A stretch of DNA of 64,000 nt. It comes from a virus. Below the pieces are notes generated by a model. The model saw nothing but the letters and a program-made list of their open reading frames with translations. It searched no databases and was not told where the DNA came from. This document shows positions 32,001-40,986 of this stretch, piece after piece (the stretch's first letter is position 1; each line of letters opens with the position of its first letter). The stretch lies in the IMG/VR virus record IMGVR_UViG_3300024502_000010, positions 1 to 64,000 of that record. One strand, 5' to 3'. The position numbers and the translations under genes are program-made.

Positions 32001-35000
32001 CTAATTTCATTATGGGAAGAAACTGAAGAATCTATTGAAATCTCGGATTTAACACTTGGTAAGTTGAAAGCAGTAATAGGGTCTAGTCTGTAGTAAAGTT
32101 TATTAGGAATATCATCAGTTATAGTTAATGAAATTCTCGCATTTGAACTTATTCCAACTGTACCAACTCTTTTTATATTGAAGAAATTACTATTTTTAGA
32201 CGATTCAAATAGTTCTTCAAATGAAGAATTAGTATAAAAATTAAAATTAAACGCTGGAAACTTAGTTTGGGAAGAATTTGTATATGATAAAGATGAATCT
32301 GATACATCAAAAAATACTGTGCTATTCTTATATAATTTTATTGGAGGATTTACCAAAGATAAAGTTCCACCGAATTGTGAGGACAATCCAACGACGACAG
32401 GATCGTATTGAATAGAATTATAATAATTATCGGACAACTTTATAGTATCCTTATCAATGACAATAACATAATAATCTTTTTCATTTTTCAATACTTTAGA
32501 AGGAGAAGTTTGGATTACTTGTTGACCAGTGGTAAATCCATGGTTTTCAATGGTTATAGAATTAGTTAAAGTGTTAACACCAACTGGAGAAAATGATTTT
32601 GGATTAATTACTAATTTTCTATTATAATCACTATATGCTACTACGAATGATGTTGATATTGAAGGATTAACATCAACAAAAACAATGTCTCCATCAGACA
32701 ATCCATGAGTTGTTGCTGTAGAAACAATCGTTTTATTCTTTGAAATATTCCCCCTCAATGAATTGTAATTAGTTTTAAAACTATGATAAGTACCGCTTCC
32801 AAAAGAAGTAAAGTAAAGAATACTCTGATTTCTTTGTGTTGATGCAATACCAACAATAGTTCCTGTTGAACCAATTCCAACTTTTACTGTAGAAATTCCT
32901 ATAAAATTCGGAGATACATTTGTTGCATAAATTAAGGATCCATCCGCAAGATTTGCTCCAATTCCTTCACCATTTGTGGAAATTGCAATAGGATCTCCTC
33001 CATTTGAGTCATAAATCAACTGATCGCCAGTTTCTAATTTATGATCTGGGAGGTAAATTAATCTACTTGGAACCGTAACATAACTAACTCCTGCTCCCGG
33101 ATTTGAAATAAAAATAGTAGTTCCTATTCCCACCGCTGTTCCGACACCAATAGATTCCCTAGGATTAAAATATATTTGTCTATTTGATGAATAATTAAAA
33201 GGATTAGTCAGTCTATCACTTATTACCAATCTTCTTGAATTTTCATATAAAATATCAGAATAACTGTGAGACGAACCAACAGTGTTATTGACTGCCCTAA
33301 GGATTTTTAATCTCGATGAATTTTTATCTACATTTAAAACTTTAACCTTTTCTGTTCCTATCGTGAAAATGTCATTTTCACGAATATTTGATAAGTTTCC
33401 TCCAACAGAAATAAAGGTTACTATACCTGTTGCTCCAGTTGTACCAAGACCAACTGTATTAATTAAAGAAAGAGTGTTTTTCCTTGGAACTTCTGCAGAA
33501 TACAATTCGTTGAATATTGTCAAAGAAGTGGTGAGACCTGAAATAGTGACAATATCACCGGTATTAAATTCATGCGGATTCTCTGCTAAAATATTAAAAC
33601 TATTCACCCTCCCAGAATCTGGATATATTTCTACATTATAAGAAACAATGTTATCAACGCTAATAGTTTCTACTTCCTTTCCTTTTAGTTTAGAAACTCT
33701 TGCAGAAAATCCATATCCTCTAGTATCTGTTTCATCAGAAACTAATAAATCATTTATACTATAGTTATTACCTCCAGTCAATATACCAACTGTTTGTATA
33801 TTTCCGGGAGATGCATACTTTATAGTAGATGTTTGATTTAGTCTATTTGGAAGATCTAAGTACTTGTAGTAAGATTTTTCTCCAAGTAAGTTATAATTTT
33901 TTGTATACCTAATCCAATCAGTTTTGTTTAAGTCAATATCATCTTGATTTGAAGAGGCTTTAAAATTGAATTCATTTGGACGTGACTTGAAAGTATTTCC
34001 AATAAGATATGGAAATACGGGTATCCTGTAATTTCGAAATGGACTTGAAGATGTTCTGGTAGTTGTCGCTGCTATTGTGCAAAAATAAGCGTATACTCCA
34101 TTGGGAAATTCTGGAGTAACACAAAATCTACCATTATGCTCATCCAAAACACTATCATCTTGATTTAGTCGAGTATAATATTTGTAATCTTCTACAAAAA
34201 ACCCTAATGGGTATATTTTTTCAGATGGTCTATCACTTGATACTGGTGCAAGTTTATACCCAGATTTCATCTGTGTTATTGAACCGCCACCGGAAGCGTC
34301 CTTTTTAGCGTATCCATATGGACCATAGATTGGATTCCCATCATATGCCCAACCAATTATCGGAGAATGTTTAGTCGAAGATACTTCACTTCCTCCTACT
34401 CTACTTAAATCAAAATTTCCATAAGATGGTCTTCCTGTAGGATCTACAGAATATATTGATTCTCTAAGTTTTCTTGGTGCATATAAATGAGAGTACTGAA
34501 GACCACCTTTAGTGTATGAATTATAAAATACGAATCCATCATCTGGAGTTGTATTGCTAAAATTCCTACTCACTAAATTTATATTCCATGATTTTAATTT
34601 TGATTTAAATGTTGCCCCAGAACCAGAATCTTGGACTGTAATAAAAGTATTTTTTTGAGAATATCCAATTCCTCCATTTATTATTTTTACTTGTTTAATT
34701 TGACCATTTTCAACAATTGGCACCAAAACAGCGCCTAATCCATCTCCAGATATGTTGATAGTTGGTGCATTATTATAATCATAACCAGAATTATTAACTA
34801 AAACTTCTACTATTCTTCCATTATTGATAATTGGTACTATTTCTGAACTTTTTCCTTGTCTTAAAATCAAAAGTGGTTCTCTGAGGTAATTCAATACTTC
34901 AGGTGTTCCATATGATCTTCCTCCATTTTGTAAATGGAAAGATGTTATTTCTCCCCTAAAAACTGGTTGAATTTTTGCCGCAAAATCCACACCGGCAGAT

Positions 35001-38000
35001 GTTGAAACCCCAATTTCTCCCACAACTTCAACAGAAATTGGTTGATAGTTAAAGTAGTGTACTCCAGTTCCTCTAGAGGTTAAATCTACATATTGATTTG
35101 TTGTATAATAAAAATCTTGATTGGATGAACTTACCCCAACAATTGATAGCTTAAAATTATTGTCGTCGATCTTAGTCAAATAATAATCAGAGTTTTTAGT
35201 TAATCCACCTATTGCTGTTCCACTGCTAGTATATCTGACTATTTCTCCAGAATTAAAATCGTGTTCATTTATATTAATACTATTAGTTGATGTATTAATC
35301 CCCGAAGGTGAGGTAGTTCTTATTTTATTTTGATATCCAAATCCTGGGTTTAGAACATTAATGGTAGAAATAACTTGTTTTTTATTGATGCATTTGAATG
35401 AATGATTACCTATACCATATGTGGTTAAAGAAACGGTATTAATCCCAACAAGAGCATCTTCGGCACTATTATGGATTGTTAAAGTCTTTAAGTCAACAAC
35501 GCGGGCATAATACTCCGCATTTGTCGAAATTCCACCAACTCCTTTTTGATTATTTGTATAATATGTTATTTTTTCTGCATTTCTAAATTTATGATAAGTA
35601 GAAAAACCAATGGAGTTGTTAATTATATTAACTTCATTAAACTTTTGCTCAGAATTGAAAAATACTTCATGATCTATAAATTTAGTTGATACATCTGCTA
35701 CAGCTCCAACTCCATTTCCCCCAGTAATTCTTATTGTTGGTTTTGAAACATAATCAAAACCGGGATCTAATAATCTAATTTCAAATAAACCACCAGAAAC
35801 GGCGCAATATCCAGTAGCACCAATTCCAATAGAATCAGTTATATCTAAAACAGGAGGACTAATAACATCATATTCAGAACCTCCTGAAGAAACATCAATA
35901 CTTTCTACGGGTCCATAATAAATTATATCTTTAGATTTATAATTTAATATTTCTGTTCCGTTAATAAGAATTCCGGTAGGTCCGGGAAAAGTTTCATAAT
36001 TCTTCCCATCATTATATGGTAAAGAAATTTCTCTAAGTAATTTTTGTGATATTAATGATTTTGATTTGAATTGTTGGAGAATAATTTTATCAGATGCTAC
36101 ATTTATGTTTTCTTCTGTTTTTAAGAATTTGGAATTCTGAATATCTGAACTACTTTTGGCAAATTGTACATTATTTGCATCTACTCTTTTTATATAATAA
36201 ACTCCACTATCAAATAATGATCTTGGAATATCACTAGTTTCTCCCGAAGATTCGTAGTAAATACAATCTCCCGTATAGAATCCATGATCTTTTTGATTTG
36301 TTATCCTAAAAGTATCTCCGGCAGGAAAAGTACCACTAATATATAAAGATCTATCAGAAGCATTGAGAGACTGTCCATTATAAAATGGTAATGATGGAGA
36401 CGCAACTAAAGTTTTTTCTTTTATTTTGTAAATATTTTGAACATTTGCATTTTGATTTGATAGTTCGTTGTATAGAGTATGTCTAACTTTAGTCAGTACT
36501 TTCTCTATAGTATATTTGAAATTTGTCGGAACAGCAATATTACTTCCAATATAAACCTCAGTATCTGAAACAACTCCAATAATGGACAATACAGTTTTAG
36601 AACCATTATTTGAAATTAAATTAACCGAGTCTCCAGTTGCAAAATTGTGTTTATCGCTTGTTTTTACACTATAAATTTTTGATGAAGAATTGAATACGGA
36701 TATTTCTTTAACTTCGTATGTAGTTTGGATGTTAAAAATCCAACTATTTGAAATTGGATCTATAGAATCAGCACCTAAAGTTCTAATTATTGCATTATCA
36801 CCCGAAATTTGATAATAAACTGCTTCATCATCAACAAGAGACACCTCATTTAGTACCGAATTAATTCTAACTTTTATAGTCTCATTACTATCCGATTGAC
36901 TTGAGGATCCGTATGCAAATACATTTAAAGAAATATCAGAAGCATCGAATATTTTTTTAGTTATATTTACACATCCAAAAAACTGAGTCAGACTTTTTGA
37001 TGCATATGAAACTACGCCTGTTGTACCATCTTCATAAGTTACAAATAAATCACCACTAGAGGGGAATCCAACTGTAGAATCTACATCAATTGTTGATACA
37101 TCTGGATTTACGTCACCTATTATTCTTGTCTTGGGATGTATGGAAAAGTTTCCATATAGTGCTCCACTTACACCAATATCTCTATTATACCCACCATCAA
37201 ATCCCAATCTATAATACTCTTTTCCTTCCGTAGAATAAATTTTTTCTACATCAGATATTGAAGCATAACATTTGGTTATATCGCCATACTCATCTTGAAA
37301 TAAAGTAGAGTTTCTTAAATTATATGGGTCTCCTTCTATAGATTCTACAACTAAAGCATTGATGACATTAAATCCAGCATTTGATGGTCTAATTAGACTA
37401 TTTTGTGGTTTTACAATATCAACATCTTCTCCATATAAAACTTTAAATAGAATCTTATATGAAATATCTGTTCCCTTTGAGGAATAAAAATCCTTTGATT
37501 GTTTTAGAAATAGATATTGGTCTAAATTACTATATAATTCCCTCCCTTCAAATCCGGGAATTAATTGATACTTTATCTTTTTTAAAAACTCTTTTAAAAA
37601 TAACGAACTTAAATTAGTTATTTTTGAACCAGATAAATGCTCTTTAGATTCTGTTGATTCGAATACGAGTTGATCAGATAAATCCGATAGAGAATTAGTT
37701 CTACTTGTGCTTATTCCAACATTTGAGTAAGAAGAAATTCCACTAAAACCTCTGATACAATTAACAAAAGAATTTGAAGTTTTATATTCGTAGGTTATAA
37801 TTTCATCATCAATTTTAATCAAACCATAGGAATCTGGAAAACCAATAGTTCCAGATTCTGAGGAGACCGTAATAACATCATCATCAAATGAAATATCATT
37901 TGAAAGAATCGCAAAGTCTGTATTGCTCTTAATTTCATCTAATTTAATATATTGATCAATATTTTGTATCAAATCATAAGGAGCTCCAGTAAATTCCTGA

Positions 38001-38110
38001 GAAAGATAATATTGTTTTAAAAATTCAGCAACTAAAGGAAATTCTTCCCTTACATAAGAAGGTAGCTGTCTTTCTAAAATGGTATTAAATTTTACTCTTT
38101 TCTTTGTCAT
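26030..38110 (-). CDS. 4026-residue baseplate protein at the gp7 position, with YHYH domain
   Basis: Uninterrupted 4026-residue frame starting MTKKRVKFNTILERQLPSYVREEFPLVAEFLKQYYLSQEF. It lies between gp6 and gp8, exactly where T4 gene 7 (1032 residues) sits, so it is probably the functional counterpart of the wedge initiator gp7; direct similarity to T4 gp7 was not established. A YHYH domain is visible at about residues 1240-1350 (GWAYDGNPIYGPYGY, later DEHNGRFCVTPEFPNGVYAYF). At least six GGxGYTxxPxVxI modules are spread along the chain. The last ~200 residues end SAFNAYTLNGYSGISTGTILKRKNPLKYSQYKNP. It overlaps neither neighbour and starts 1 nt after the gp6 stop. Confidence 0.85.
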   Translation of the reverse strand: MTKKRVKFNTILERQLPSYVREEFPLVAEFLKQYYLSQEFTGAPYDLIQNIDQYIKLDEIKSNTDFAILSNDISFDDDVITVSSESGTIGFPDSYGLIKIDDEIITYEYKTSNSFVNCIRGFSGISSYSNVGISTSRTNSLSDLSDQLVFESTESKEHLSGSKITNLSSLFLKEFLKKIKYQLIPGFEGRELYSNLDQYLFLKQSKDFYSSKGTDISYKILFKVLYGEDVDIVKPQNSLIRPSNAGFNVINALVVESIEGDPYNLRNSTLFQDEYGDITKCYASISDVEKIYSTEGKEYYRLGFDGGYNRDIGVSGALYGNFSIHPKTRIIGDVNPDVSTIDVDSTVGFPSSGDLFVTYEDGTTGVVSYASKSLTQFFGCVNITKKIFDASDISLNVFAYGSSSQSDSNETIKVRINSVLNEVSLVDDEAVYYQISGDNAIIRTLGADSIDPISNSWIFNIQTTYEVKEISVFNSSSKIYSVKTSDKHNFATGDSVNLISNNGSKTVLSIIGVVSDTEVYIGSNIAVPTNFKYTIEKVLTKVRHTLYNELSNQNANVQNIYKIKEKTLVASPSLPFYNGQSLNASDRSLYISGTFPAGDTFRITNQKDHGFYTGDCIYYESSGETSDIPRSLFDSGVYYIKRVDANNVQFAKSSSDIQNSKFLKTEENINVASDKIILQQFKSKSLISQKLLREISLPYNDGKNYETFPGPTGILINGTEILNYKSKDIIYYGPVESIDVSSGGSEYDVISPPVLDITDSIGIGATGYCAVSGGLFEIRLLDPGFDYVSKPTIRITGGNGVGAVADVSTKFIDHEVFFNSEQKFNEVNIINNSIGFSTYHKFRNAEKITYYTNNQKGVGGISTNAEYYARVVDLKTLTIHNSAEDALVGINTVSLTTYGIGNHSFKCINKKQVISTINVLNPGFGYQNKIRTTSPSGINTSTNSININEHDFNSGEIVRYTSSGTAIGGLTKNSDYYLTKIDDNNFKLSIVGVSSSNQDFYYTTNQYVDLTSRGTGVHYFNYQPISVEVVGEIGVSTSAGVDFAAKIQPVFRGEITSFHLQNGGRSYGTPEVLNYLREPLLILRQGKSSEIVPIINNGRIVEVLVNNSGYDYNNAPTINISGDGLGAVLVPIVENGQIKQVKIINGGIGYSQKNTFITVQDSGSGATFKSKLKSWNINLVSRNFSNTTPDDGFVFYNSYTKGGLQYSHLYAPRKLRESIYSVDPTGRPSYGNFDLSRVGGSEVSSTKHSPIIGWAYDGNPIYGPYGYAKKDASGGGSITQMKSGYKLAPVSSDRPSEKIYPLGFFVEDYKYYTRLNQDDSVLDEHNGRFCVTPEFPNGVYAYFCTIAATTTRTSSSPFRNYRIPVFPYLIGNTFKSRPNEFNFKASSNQDDIDLNKTDWIRYTKNYNLLGEKSYYKYLDLPNRLNQTSTIKYASPGNIQTVGILTGGNNYSINDLLVSDETDTRGYGFSARVSKLKGKEVETISVDNIVSYNVEIYPDSGRVNSFNILAENPHEFNTGDIVTISGLTTSLTIFNELYSAEVPRKNTLSLINTVGLGTTGATGIVTFISVGGNLSNIRENDIFTIGTEKVKVLNVDKNSSRLKILRAVNNTVGSSHSYSDILYENSRRLVISDRLTNPFNYSSNRQIYFNPRESIGVGTAVGIGTTIFISNPGAGVSYVTVPSRLIYLPDHKLETGDQLIYDSNGGDPIAISTNGEGIGANLADGSLIYATNVSPNFIGISTVKVGIGSTGTIVGIASTQRNQSILYFTSFGSGTYHSFKTNYNSLRGNISKNKTIVSTATTHGLSDGDIVFVDVNPSISTSFVVAYSDYNRKLVINPKSFSPVGVNTLTNSITIENHGFTTGQQVIQTSPSKVLKNEKDYYVIVIDKDTIKLSDNYYNSIQYDPVVVGLSSQFGGTLSLVNPPIKLYKNSTVFFDVSDSSLSYTNSSQTKFPAFNFNFYTNSSFEELFESSKNSNFFNIKRVGTVGISSNARISLTITDDIPNKLYYRLDPITAFNLPSVKSEISIDSSVSSHNEISIEDSLYNGKYSIVSTSGTTFTYSLRKKPESNFYDKTQAIINYQTTSKNTKGSISEVEVVSNGQNYYNLPKFSKISSGIGSGAILDYNSKNIGKIKKIKINDIGFNYPSDFTLKPNLSLPQIAKIELLSSFESIQILSLGNGYNHPPKLVVLDGVTKNIVPEVDLEYSFGDSFVTILKNTYGINNVEPIIIPTQNSNGVGISSLVYDLTKNSVTATLSVGFSTADSFPFAVNDKIMVENVSVGINSTGRGFNSKNYNYKLFTITAVSENLGGIGIVTYTMNNVLQPGETPGVYNSTNSSARIIPEKYFPKFKTIFKKNNYLKDEKIRYLGDAKTVGEVEGWNSQVNQLRISSRERIESGKIIQGDTSKTQGLISSVISGDAFINLAPYSKVEDGWETQIGFLSNNLQRIQDSFYYQNFSYSLKSKVPYDTWEDAVGSLNHTLGFRKFGDYQCEPSLDEVKNNQINISPISYVDTFTDIVGVADLNCFYDFDLARENVLIDDSYPFSDQIYFSSRVLTDYYESLNNRVLSIDDFSGSFYNLPRFSRYVVLDTIDTNQIQSQKYITFVKDRRYVGQRQLMLVSVVYDEKDAYLNQYGRVESVYDLGSFDFKKEDNQGSLLFYPNRSLWNDYDVSVLSYNIKDAFVGIASTSFGNVVYIDSKVNQVSSGTTSVIGIGTTFTSVKAIIEISADNGQRQFEEITAIHNGTNIEFINYGQLVTNSSDNNPLLSLGEFDAYLANSKINVDFIATPGIAVTINSIQISIANTESSGIGTYYLRHSTIEGRSTSIASSPTPTANVISEYSSLHNGAYFIVQISDTTNNIHQISEVIVINDSDNSYISEFAILQAANETGIGTITSNKTPNSTQLLFTPIANINAEVKVYSNAMRDYRDASKPLNFNDSTITNQSAVYLGAAVDVKRTFDLNHQGEPIFERYFDGSSPAIVDIDRDLIYIKNHFFVTGEKLTYSSGTLGEINQPIGITTTDFGVGIGTTDRLPSTVYAIKLDQNRIRLAKSASSALKFIPEILNLTSLGIGTNHTFTAANQNSKGLITLDNLIQSPLVATATTTILSTKNLISEDVLYVHNTTNIFSGDLLRIDDEVMRVESVGVGSTNAVRVNRPWLGTKVEEHESLTKVVKVTGNYNIVQNQIHFVEAPYGRVPIGTPTNPPDERDWENIQTNSTFYGRIFMRSGATGSNQDTYYKNYLYDDISNQFDGKKNTFSLTSNAENVSGVSVENAIVIINDIFQEPGDIASYVLEEENVGFTSIRFIGAGTSLASDINTSGLPAGGIIVSVGSTSGFGYQPLVSAGGTAIVSDAGTIQAISIGNSGSGYRQKIQNSFGTRDVQVRVGVSTSSLNSRSIQFIGTAAVSKGNIVSVAITNPGIGYTRSNPPFVIFDSPLSYSDLPLVYSPSSSGVGTQATIDIVVGQGSSVVDFEIKNLGYGYKSGDILTVSTNSIVGIPTVQGSQFEEFQIEVQRTFTDKFTAWSIGELQLLDSIDILFTGERTVFPLIYQGQSISILAGKGSLINIRDNLLVFLNNILQVPQKSYIFDGGSVIRFVEPPKEDDVCKILFYKGSGEIDVPFRNIIETVKMGDEVRLEYDYSAGQNPFLLEDRRTVLDIKTVDLIETNPYFGPGNTNIENLNRPISWYKQTKDKIINQKQIGKDRILYEPLIHPSANIISSVGVGSTLIFVDNCRPFFNPINENVSSLEFQKDIYLISQDQVASATATAVVSSAGTVSSIVITDGGFGYTEAPSVVVQSPVGIASTTTTCVSYISSGIVTSIIVTGVTTGYSQENPPLVLIEPPIIKIESTKVLSYGGDFGVITGIATTSVGVASTGIIFDFMIPINSPLRNSKITGLTTVSQIKTDYYFVVSNSNIGNGLTSLDESSNIVGIATTFLDGVYKAVDVSIEQSSIIGVGTTYIARVTVSVDNLNGLSGIGISDYYGDFSWGRVILDYRQKESAFNAYTLNGYSGISTGTILKRKNPLKYSQYKNP

Positions 38111-38111
38111 T

Positions 38112-40043
38112 TTATTGTCTTACTAAATTCCCGTTACTGTAGCTTGAAGTTACTATGTAATTTGATGCAGATGGATCAAGTCCTGATGATATTTGATCAG
38201 TAATCATTTCAAATATACTGTTATTAATATCTAGCTGCAAATATAAATCCTGTAATCCGATAACATCATTTGATTTTGGAATAGTTGAAATTTCAATGAT
38301 TGATTGTCCATCTTTTACTTTATCGGTAGATAAAACATTTATTGGATTGAGTGTAATTATTCCTTTGACATAATCAATTCTACCAACATTTCTTCTTACT
38401 ATAGTTGCATCATTGGAATTAACACTTGGTACAGTAAAAAGGAACATGCTTCCAGTATTTCCATTAGTATCTGGGATGTCCGATAAGTAAACAGAACCTT
38501 GTATTCCGGAAATAGTAAATGCTGTAGATTTCACATTGTATCCATTCATACTCTTAATATGGAATGCATTGCCGAATCCAATCTGATATTCTGCTATAGA
38601 ATTTAAGACTACTCTTAAATCCCTTCTCATTTGAATCTTAGTGATGTTTGATGTTATTGCTGGATGACTATCATCTATTATCTTAAGAAATTTACTGTAT
38701 TTAAATCTTGCTCCATACTTATTCAATTCGGTTGATTCTGCATATTTATTGGTATTTGACTGAACAATACTCGAAACATAATCAGATCCTTGTGCGGAAT
38801 TTGTATTATAATAAATTTTAGAATCTACCTCAATATAGAGATACTTAAGATCTAAAATTTCAGGAACAATTCCTGCCACTGCGTATTTCTTTAAATCTCT
38901 TTTAATATTTTCTTTTATTAAATTGGGAATAAAATCTCCAGTCCTTGGTTTAATACTTATGAAAACTTTTCCATATTGGGGAGGAATCAACTCTTCTCCA
39001 CCAAAAACTGATATTGATTCCGTTTCTGGATAAATCTTTGAAGGTATTAATGATTCATAATCACTAGCAGTCAACGCTCTATTCTGGGAAGCATATATTC
39101 TTGTTGAATATTTTTTAATAGATTCTACAGTTTCTATGTTTTCTCCACCAGAAGAAATTAACCCAGTTGCCAACAAAGAAATTCCTGAGTTTACTGTATA
39201 CTCTACAGAATTTCTGGTATATGTTAATCTTCCGGAAAAAGCAAATTGATTTACTCCATTTCCACTATCACCATTTGATACAATATAATTAACTTCTATA
39301 AAATTATCATTCTCAAGTTTTTTGCCATATAAAATACCATCACCAAAAAGCAATTCATATCTTTCGTCTTCAATTTCTTGGATATAATAGACAGTAGAAT
39401 CCTTATCTACATCAAAGACACTATTTTGTAAAGAATAATTGACCAAAGAGGTTGAATTCTGGTCATCTTTTACTGATACTGAGATTAAAGAAGTATCTAC
39501 GCCAGGATTGGGTAATATAAATCTTTGATTTGGATTTCTCGAAGAATAAGTAAAAGATGTTGTTAGCAGTACACCCTCATATATTTTTAAATCATTAAAT
39601 GTTGCTACTTTATTAATTACTGGTACAGTCACATCATCTAATATTGAAAAAACAAATGATTGATTTCCAAAAGAACTTGATGATGTTGCTACAATTCCTT
39701 TTTTTAGAGTTATTGATGCTGGAACAGGAGTGATATTTGAGGTATCAATAAAAAAGCTTACCGTAGCTCTTGCTGCTTTTCTTGACCTAGGAACATATCC
39801 AATATTCCTAGCGAGGGCAACAACATTCTCTCTAAGAGTAGCACTATCAATAAAAACCTCATTCGCAACCATGTTTGCGTTATATGAGGTAATATATGTG
39901 TTATATGCTAAAACATCAAGTATAGACGATAAATTAGATCCCTCAAAATCATAGTCGGTGAAATTTGAGTTTGCTTTTAAATAGTCTCTTAAAGAAGCTT
40001 TTATCTGGTTAAAATCCAGATTTGAAAAATTTGTTAATGGCAT
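38112..40043 (-). CDS. 6: Baseplate wedge protein gp6
   Basis: 643 residues, near T4 gp6 (660). N-terminal signature MPLTNFSNLDFNQIKASLRDYLKANSNFTDYDFEGSNLSSILDVLAYNTYITSYNANMVANEVFIDSATLRENVVALARNIGYVPRS is classic gp6/J-like. gp6 dimers form the continuous ring around the baseplate dome. The start codon directly follows the gp25 stop, as in T4-like operons. Ends with SSYSNGNLVRQ. Confidence 0.94.
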   Translation of the reverse strand: MPLTNFSNLDFNQIKASLRDYLKANSNFTDYDFEGSNLSSILDVLAYNTYITSYNANMVANEVFIDSATLRENVVALARNIGYVPRSRKAARATVSFFIDTSNITPVPASITLKKGIVATSSSSFGNQSFVFSILDDVTVPVINKVATFNDLKIYEGVLLTTSFTYSSRNPNQRFILPNPGVDTSLISVSVKDDQNSTSLVNYSLQNSVFDVDKDSTVYYIQEIEDERYELLFGDGILYGKKLENDNFIEVNYIVSNGDSGNGVNQFAFSGRLTYTRNSVEYTVNSGISLLATGLISSGGENIETVESIKKYSTRIYASQNRALTASDYESLIPSKIYPETESISVFGGEELIPPQYGKVFISIKPRTGDFIPNLIKENIKRDLKKYAVAGIVPEILDLKYLYIEVDSKIYYNTNSAQGSDYVSSIVQSNTNKYAESTELNKYGARFKYSKFLKIIDDSHPAITSNITKIQMRRDLRVVLNSIAEYQIGFGNAFHIKSMNGYNVKSTAFTISGIQGSVYLSDIPDTNGNTGSMFLFTVPSVNSNDATIVRRNVGRIDYVKGIITLNPINVLSTDKVKDGQSIIEISTIPKSNDVIGLQDLYLQLDINNSIFEMITDQISSGLDPSASNYIVTSSYSNGNLVRQ

Positions 40044-40445
40044 TTACCTAATAGGTTGCAAAACAAACTGTAACTGTTGAGGTGTAACATCAATACCGAC
40101 AATTCTATAAGAAATTAATACGTCAAATGAATTGTTATCATAATCTGGAATTACGACCACTTGATTTAAAGAAACTCTTGGTTCATAGTTTGAAATAGAA
40201 TACTCTATTTCATCCTTAATGTTTTCAGCTGTCAGTTGATCTAGGTTTTCAAAGAGAGAGCGATTAATTTTGGAACCAAAACCTTCATTAAAAAATTTTT
40301 CACCAGGGTAAGTAAAGACAATATTTCGAATGGAACGAGCAATCGCATTTGCATTGTTAATAGCAATCAAGTCATTAGTCAGAGGATTGCTCTGAAATGA
40401 CATACTAATGTCTTTAAATCCTTTACTTACCCTTTCTAAAGGCAT
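40044..40445 (-). CDS. 25: Baseplate wedge protein gp25
   Basis: 133 residues (T4 gp25 132). NPLTNDLIAINNANAIARSIRNIVFTYPGEKFFNEGFGSKINRSLFENLD is the lysozyme-like gp25/W family core, followed by YEPRVSLNQVVVIPDYDNNSFDVLISYRI. gp25 joins gp6 and gp53 in the inner wedge and primes sheath polymerisation. AATAAATA lies 20 nt upstream of the ATG. Confidence 0.95.
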   Translation of the reverse strand: MPLERVSKGFKDISMSFQSNPLTNDLIAINNANAIARSIRNIVFTYPGEKFFNEGFGSKINRSLFENLDQLTAENIKDEIEYSISNYEPRVSLNQVVVIPDYDNNSFDVLISYRIVGIDVTPQQLQFVLQPIR

Positions 40446-40464
40446 TTTAGTTATAATTCTATCT

Positions 40465-40472
40465 TATTTATT
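40465..40472 (-). promoter_or_regulatory. Candidate late promoter before gp25-gp6 operon
   Basis: Minus-strand AATAAATA, 20 nt before the gp25 start, just after the 53-residue gene. Same spacing as the candidates before gp8 and gp13. Confidence 0.5.
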
Positions 40473-40632
40473 ACCGATTTTTTGATTCATAAAGAGGTTC
40501 TGTTCCATATTCCCAATCATCATAGTCTTCATCATTGCGAATTTTTGAATGAATTTCATTTTGGTGGAAAAAATCGTGTTTTTTGGGATTCATATCGTCG
40601 TTTGCGATTTCCCTCAGCATTTTTTGGTCCAT
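40471..40632 (-). CDS. Small acidic protein of unknown function
   Basis: 53 residues, MDQKMLREIANDDMNPKKHDF then RNDEDYDDWEYGTEPLYESKNR. The AGGAG ribosome site 7 nt before the ATG supports translation. It follows the stop-interrupted gene and precedes gp25. No family recognised. Confidence 0.65.
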   Translation of the reverse strand: MDQKMLREIANDDMNPKKHDFFHQNEIHSKIRNDEDYDDWEYGTEPLYESKNR

Positions 40633-40644
40633 TTTTGCTCCTGA

Positions 40645-40986
40645 TTAGTTAAAATCAGAACTTTTTACGGGGTTGCTATCCCGGGTGTCGATGTAAAACC
40701 CTTCTCTTAGATAGTCTTCGTCTTTAACAAAGGTAAAATCTTCTATTTTTTGTATTTTTTCTCCTTTCCAAACGGGAATTGCAACTGAATTGCCATAACG
40801 AAAGTCTGGATTGCGTCTAAAATGAACTTCAATCAGTTTATTGCCAATAAATTCACAGTTAATCCACTCATAATTACCTTTTAAGTTGTTTAGAATCAAA
40901 GGAAATTCAATATCTTTGTCAATTTTAGTCCATTTCTTCCATTTATACAATGACTTATTATCATATCTATCACCTAAGACAACCAA
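40645..40986 (-). pseudogene. Downstream half of a stop-interrupted structural-block gene
   Basis: 113 codons open in the same frame as, and immediately after, the TAA of the upstream half. The first codon is TTG. The chain (SLYKWKKWTKIDKDIEFPLILNNLKGNYEWINCEFIGNKLIEVHFRRNPDFRYGNSVAIPVW) looks fully constrained. It continues naturally from the upstream half, as in single proteins of about 210 residues that I recall from other cyanomyoviruses. Options are a nonsense mutation, a sequencing error, stop readthrough, or TTG re-initiation directly at the stop. Confidence 0.6.
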
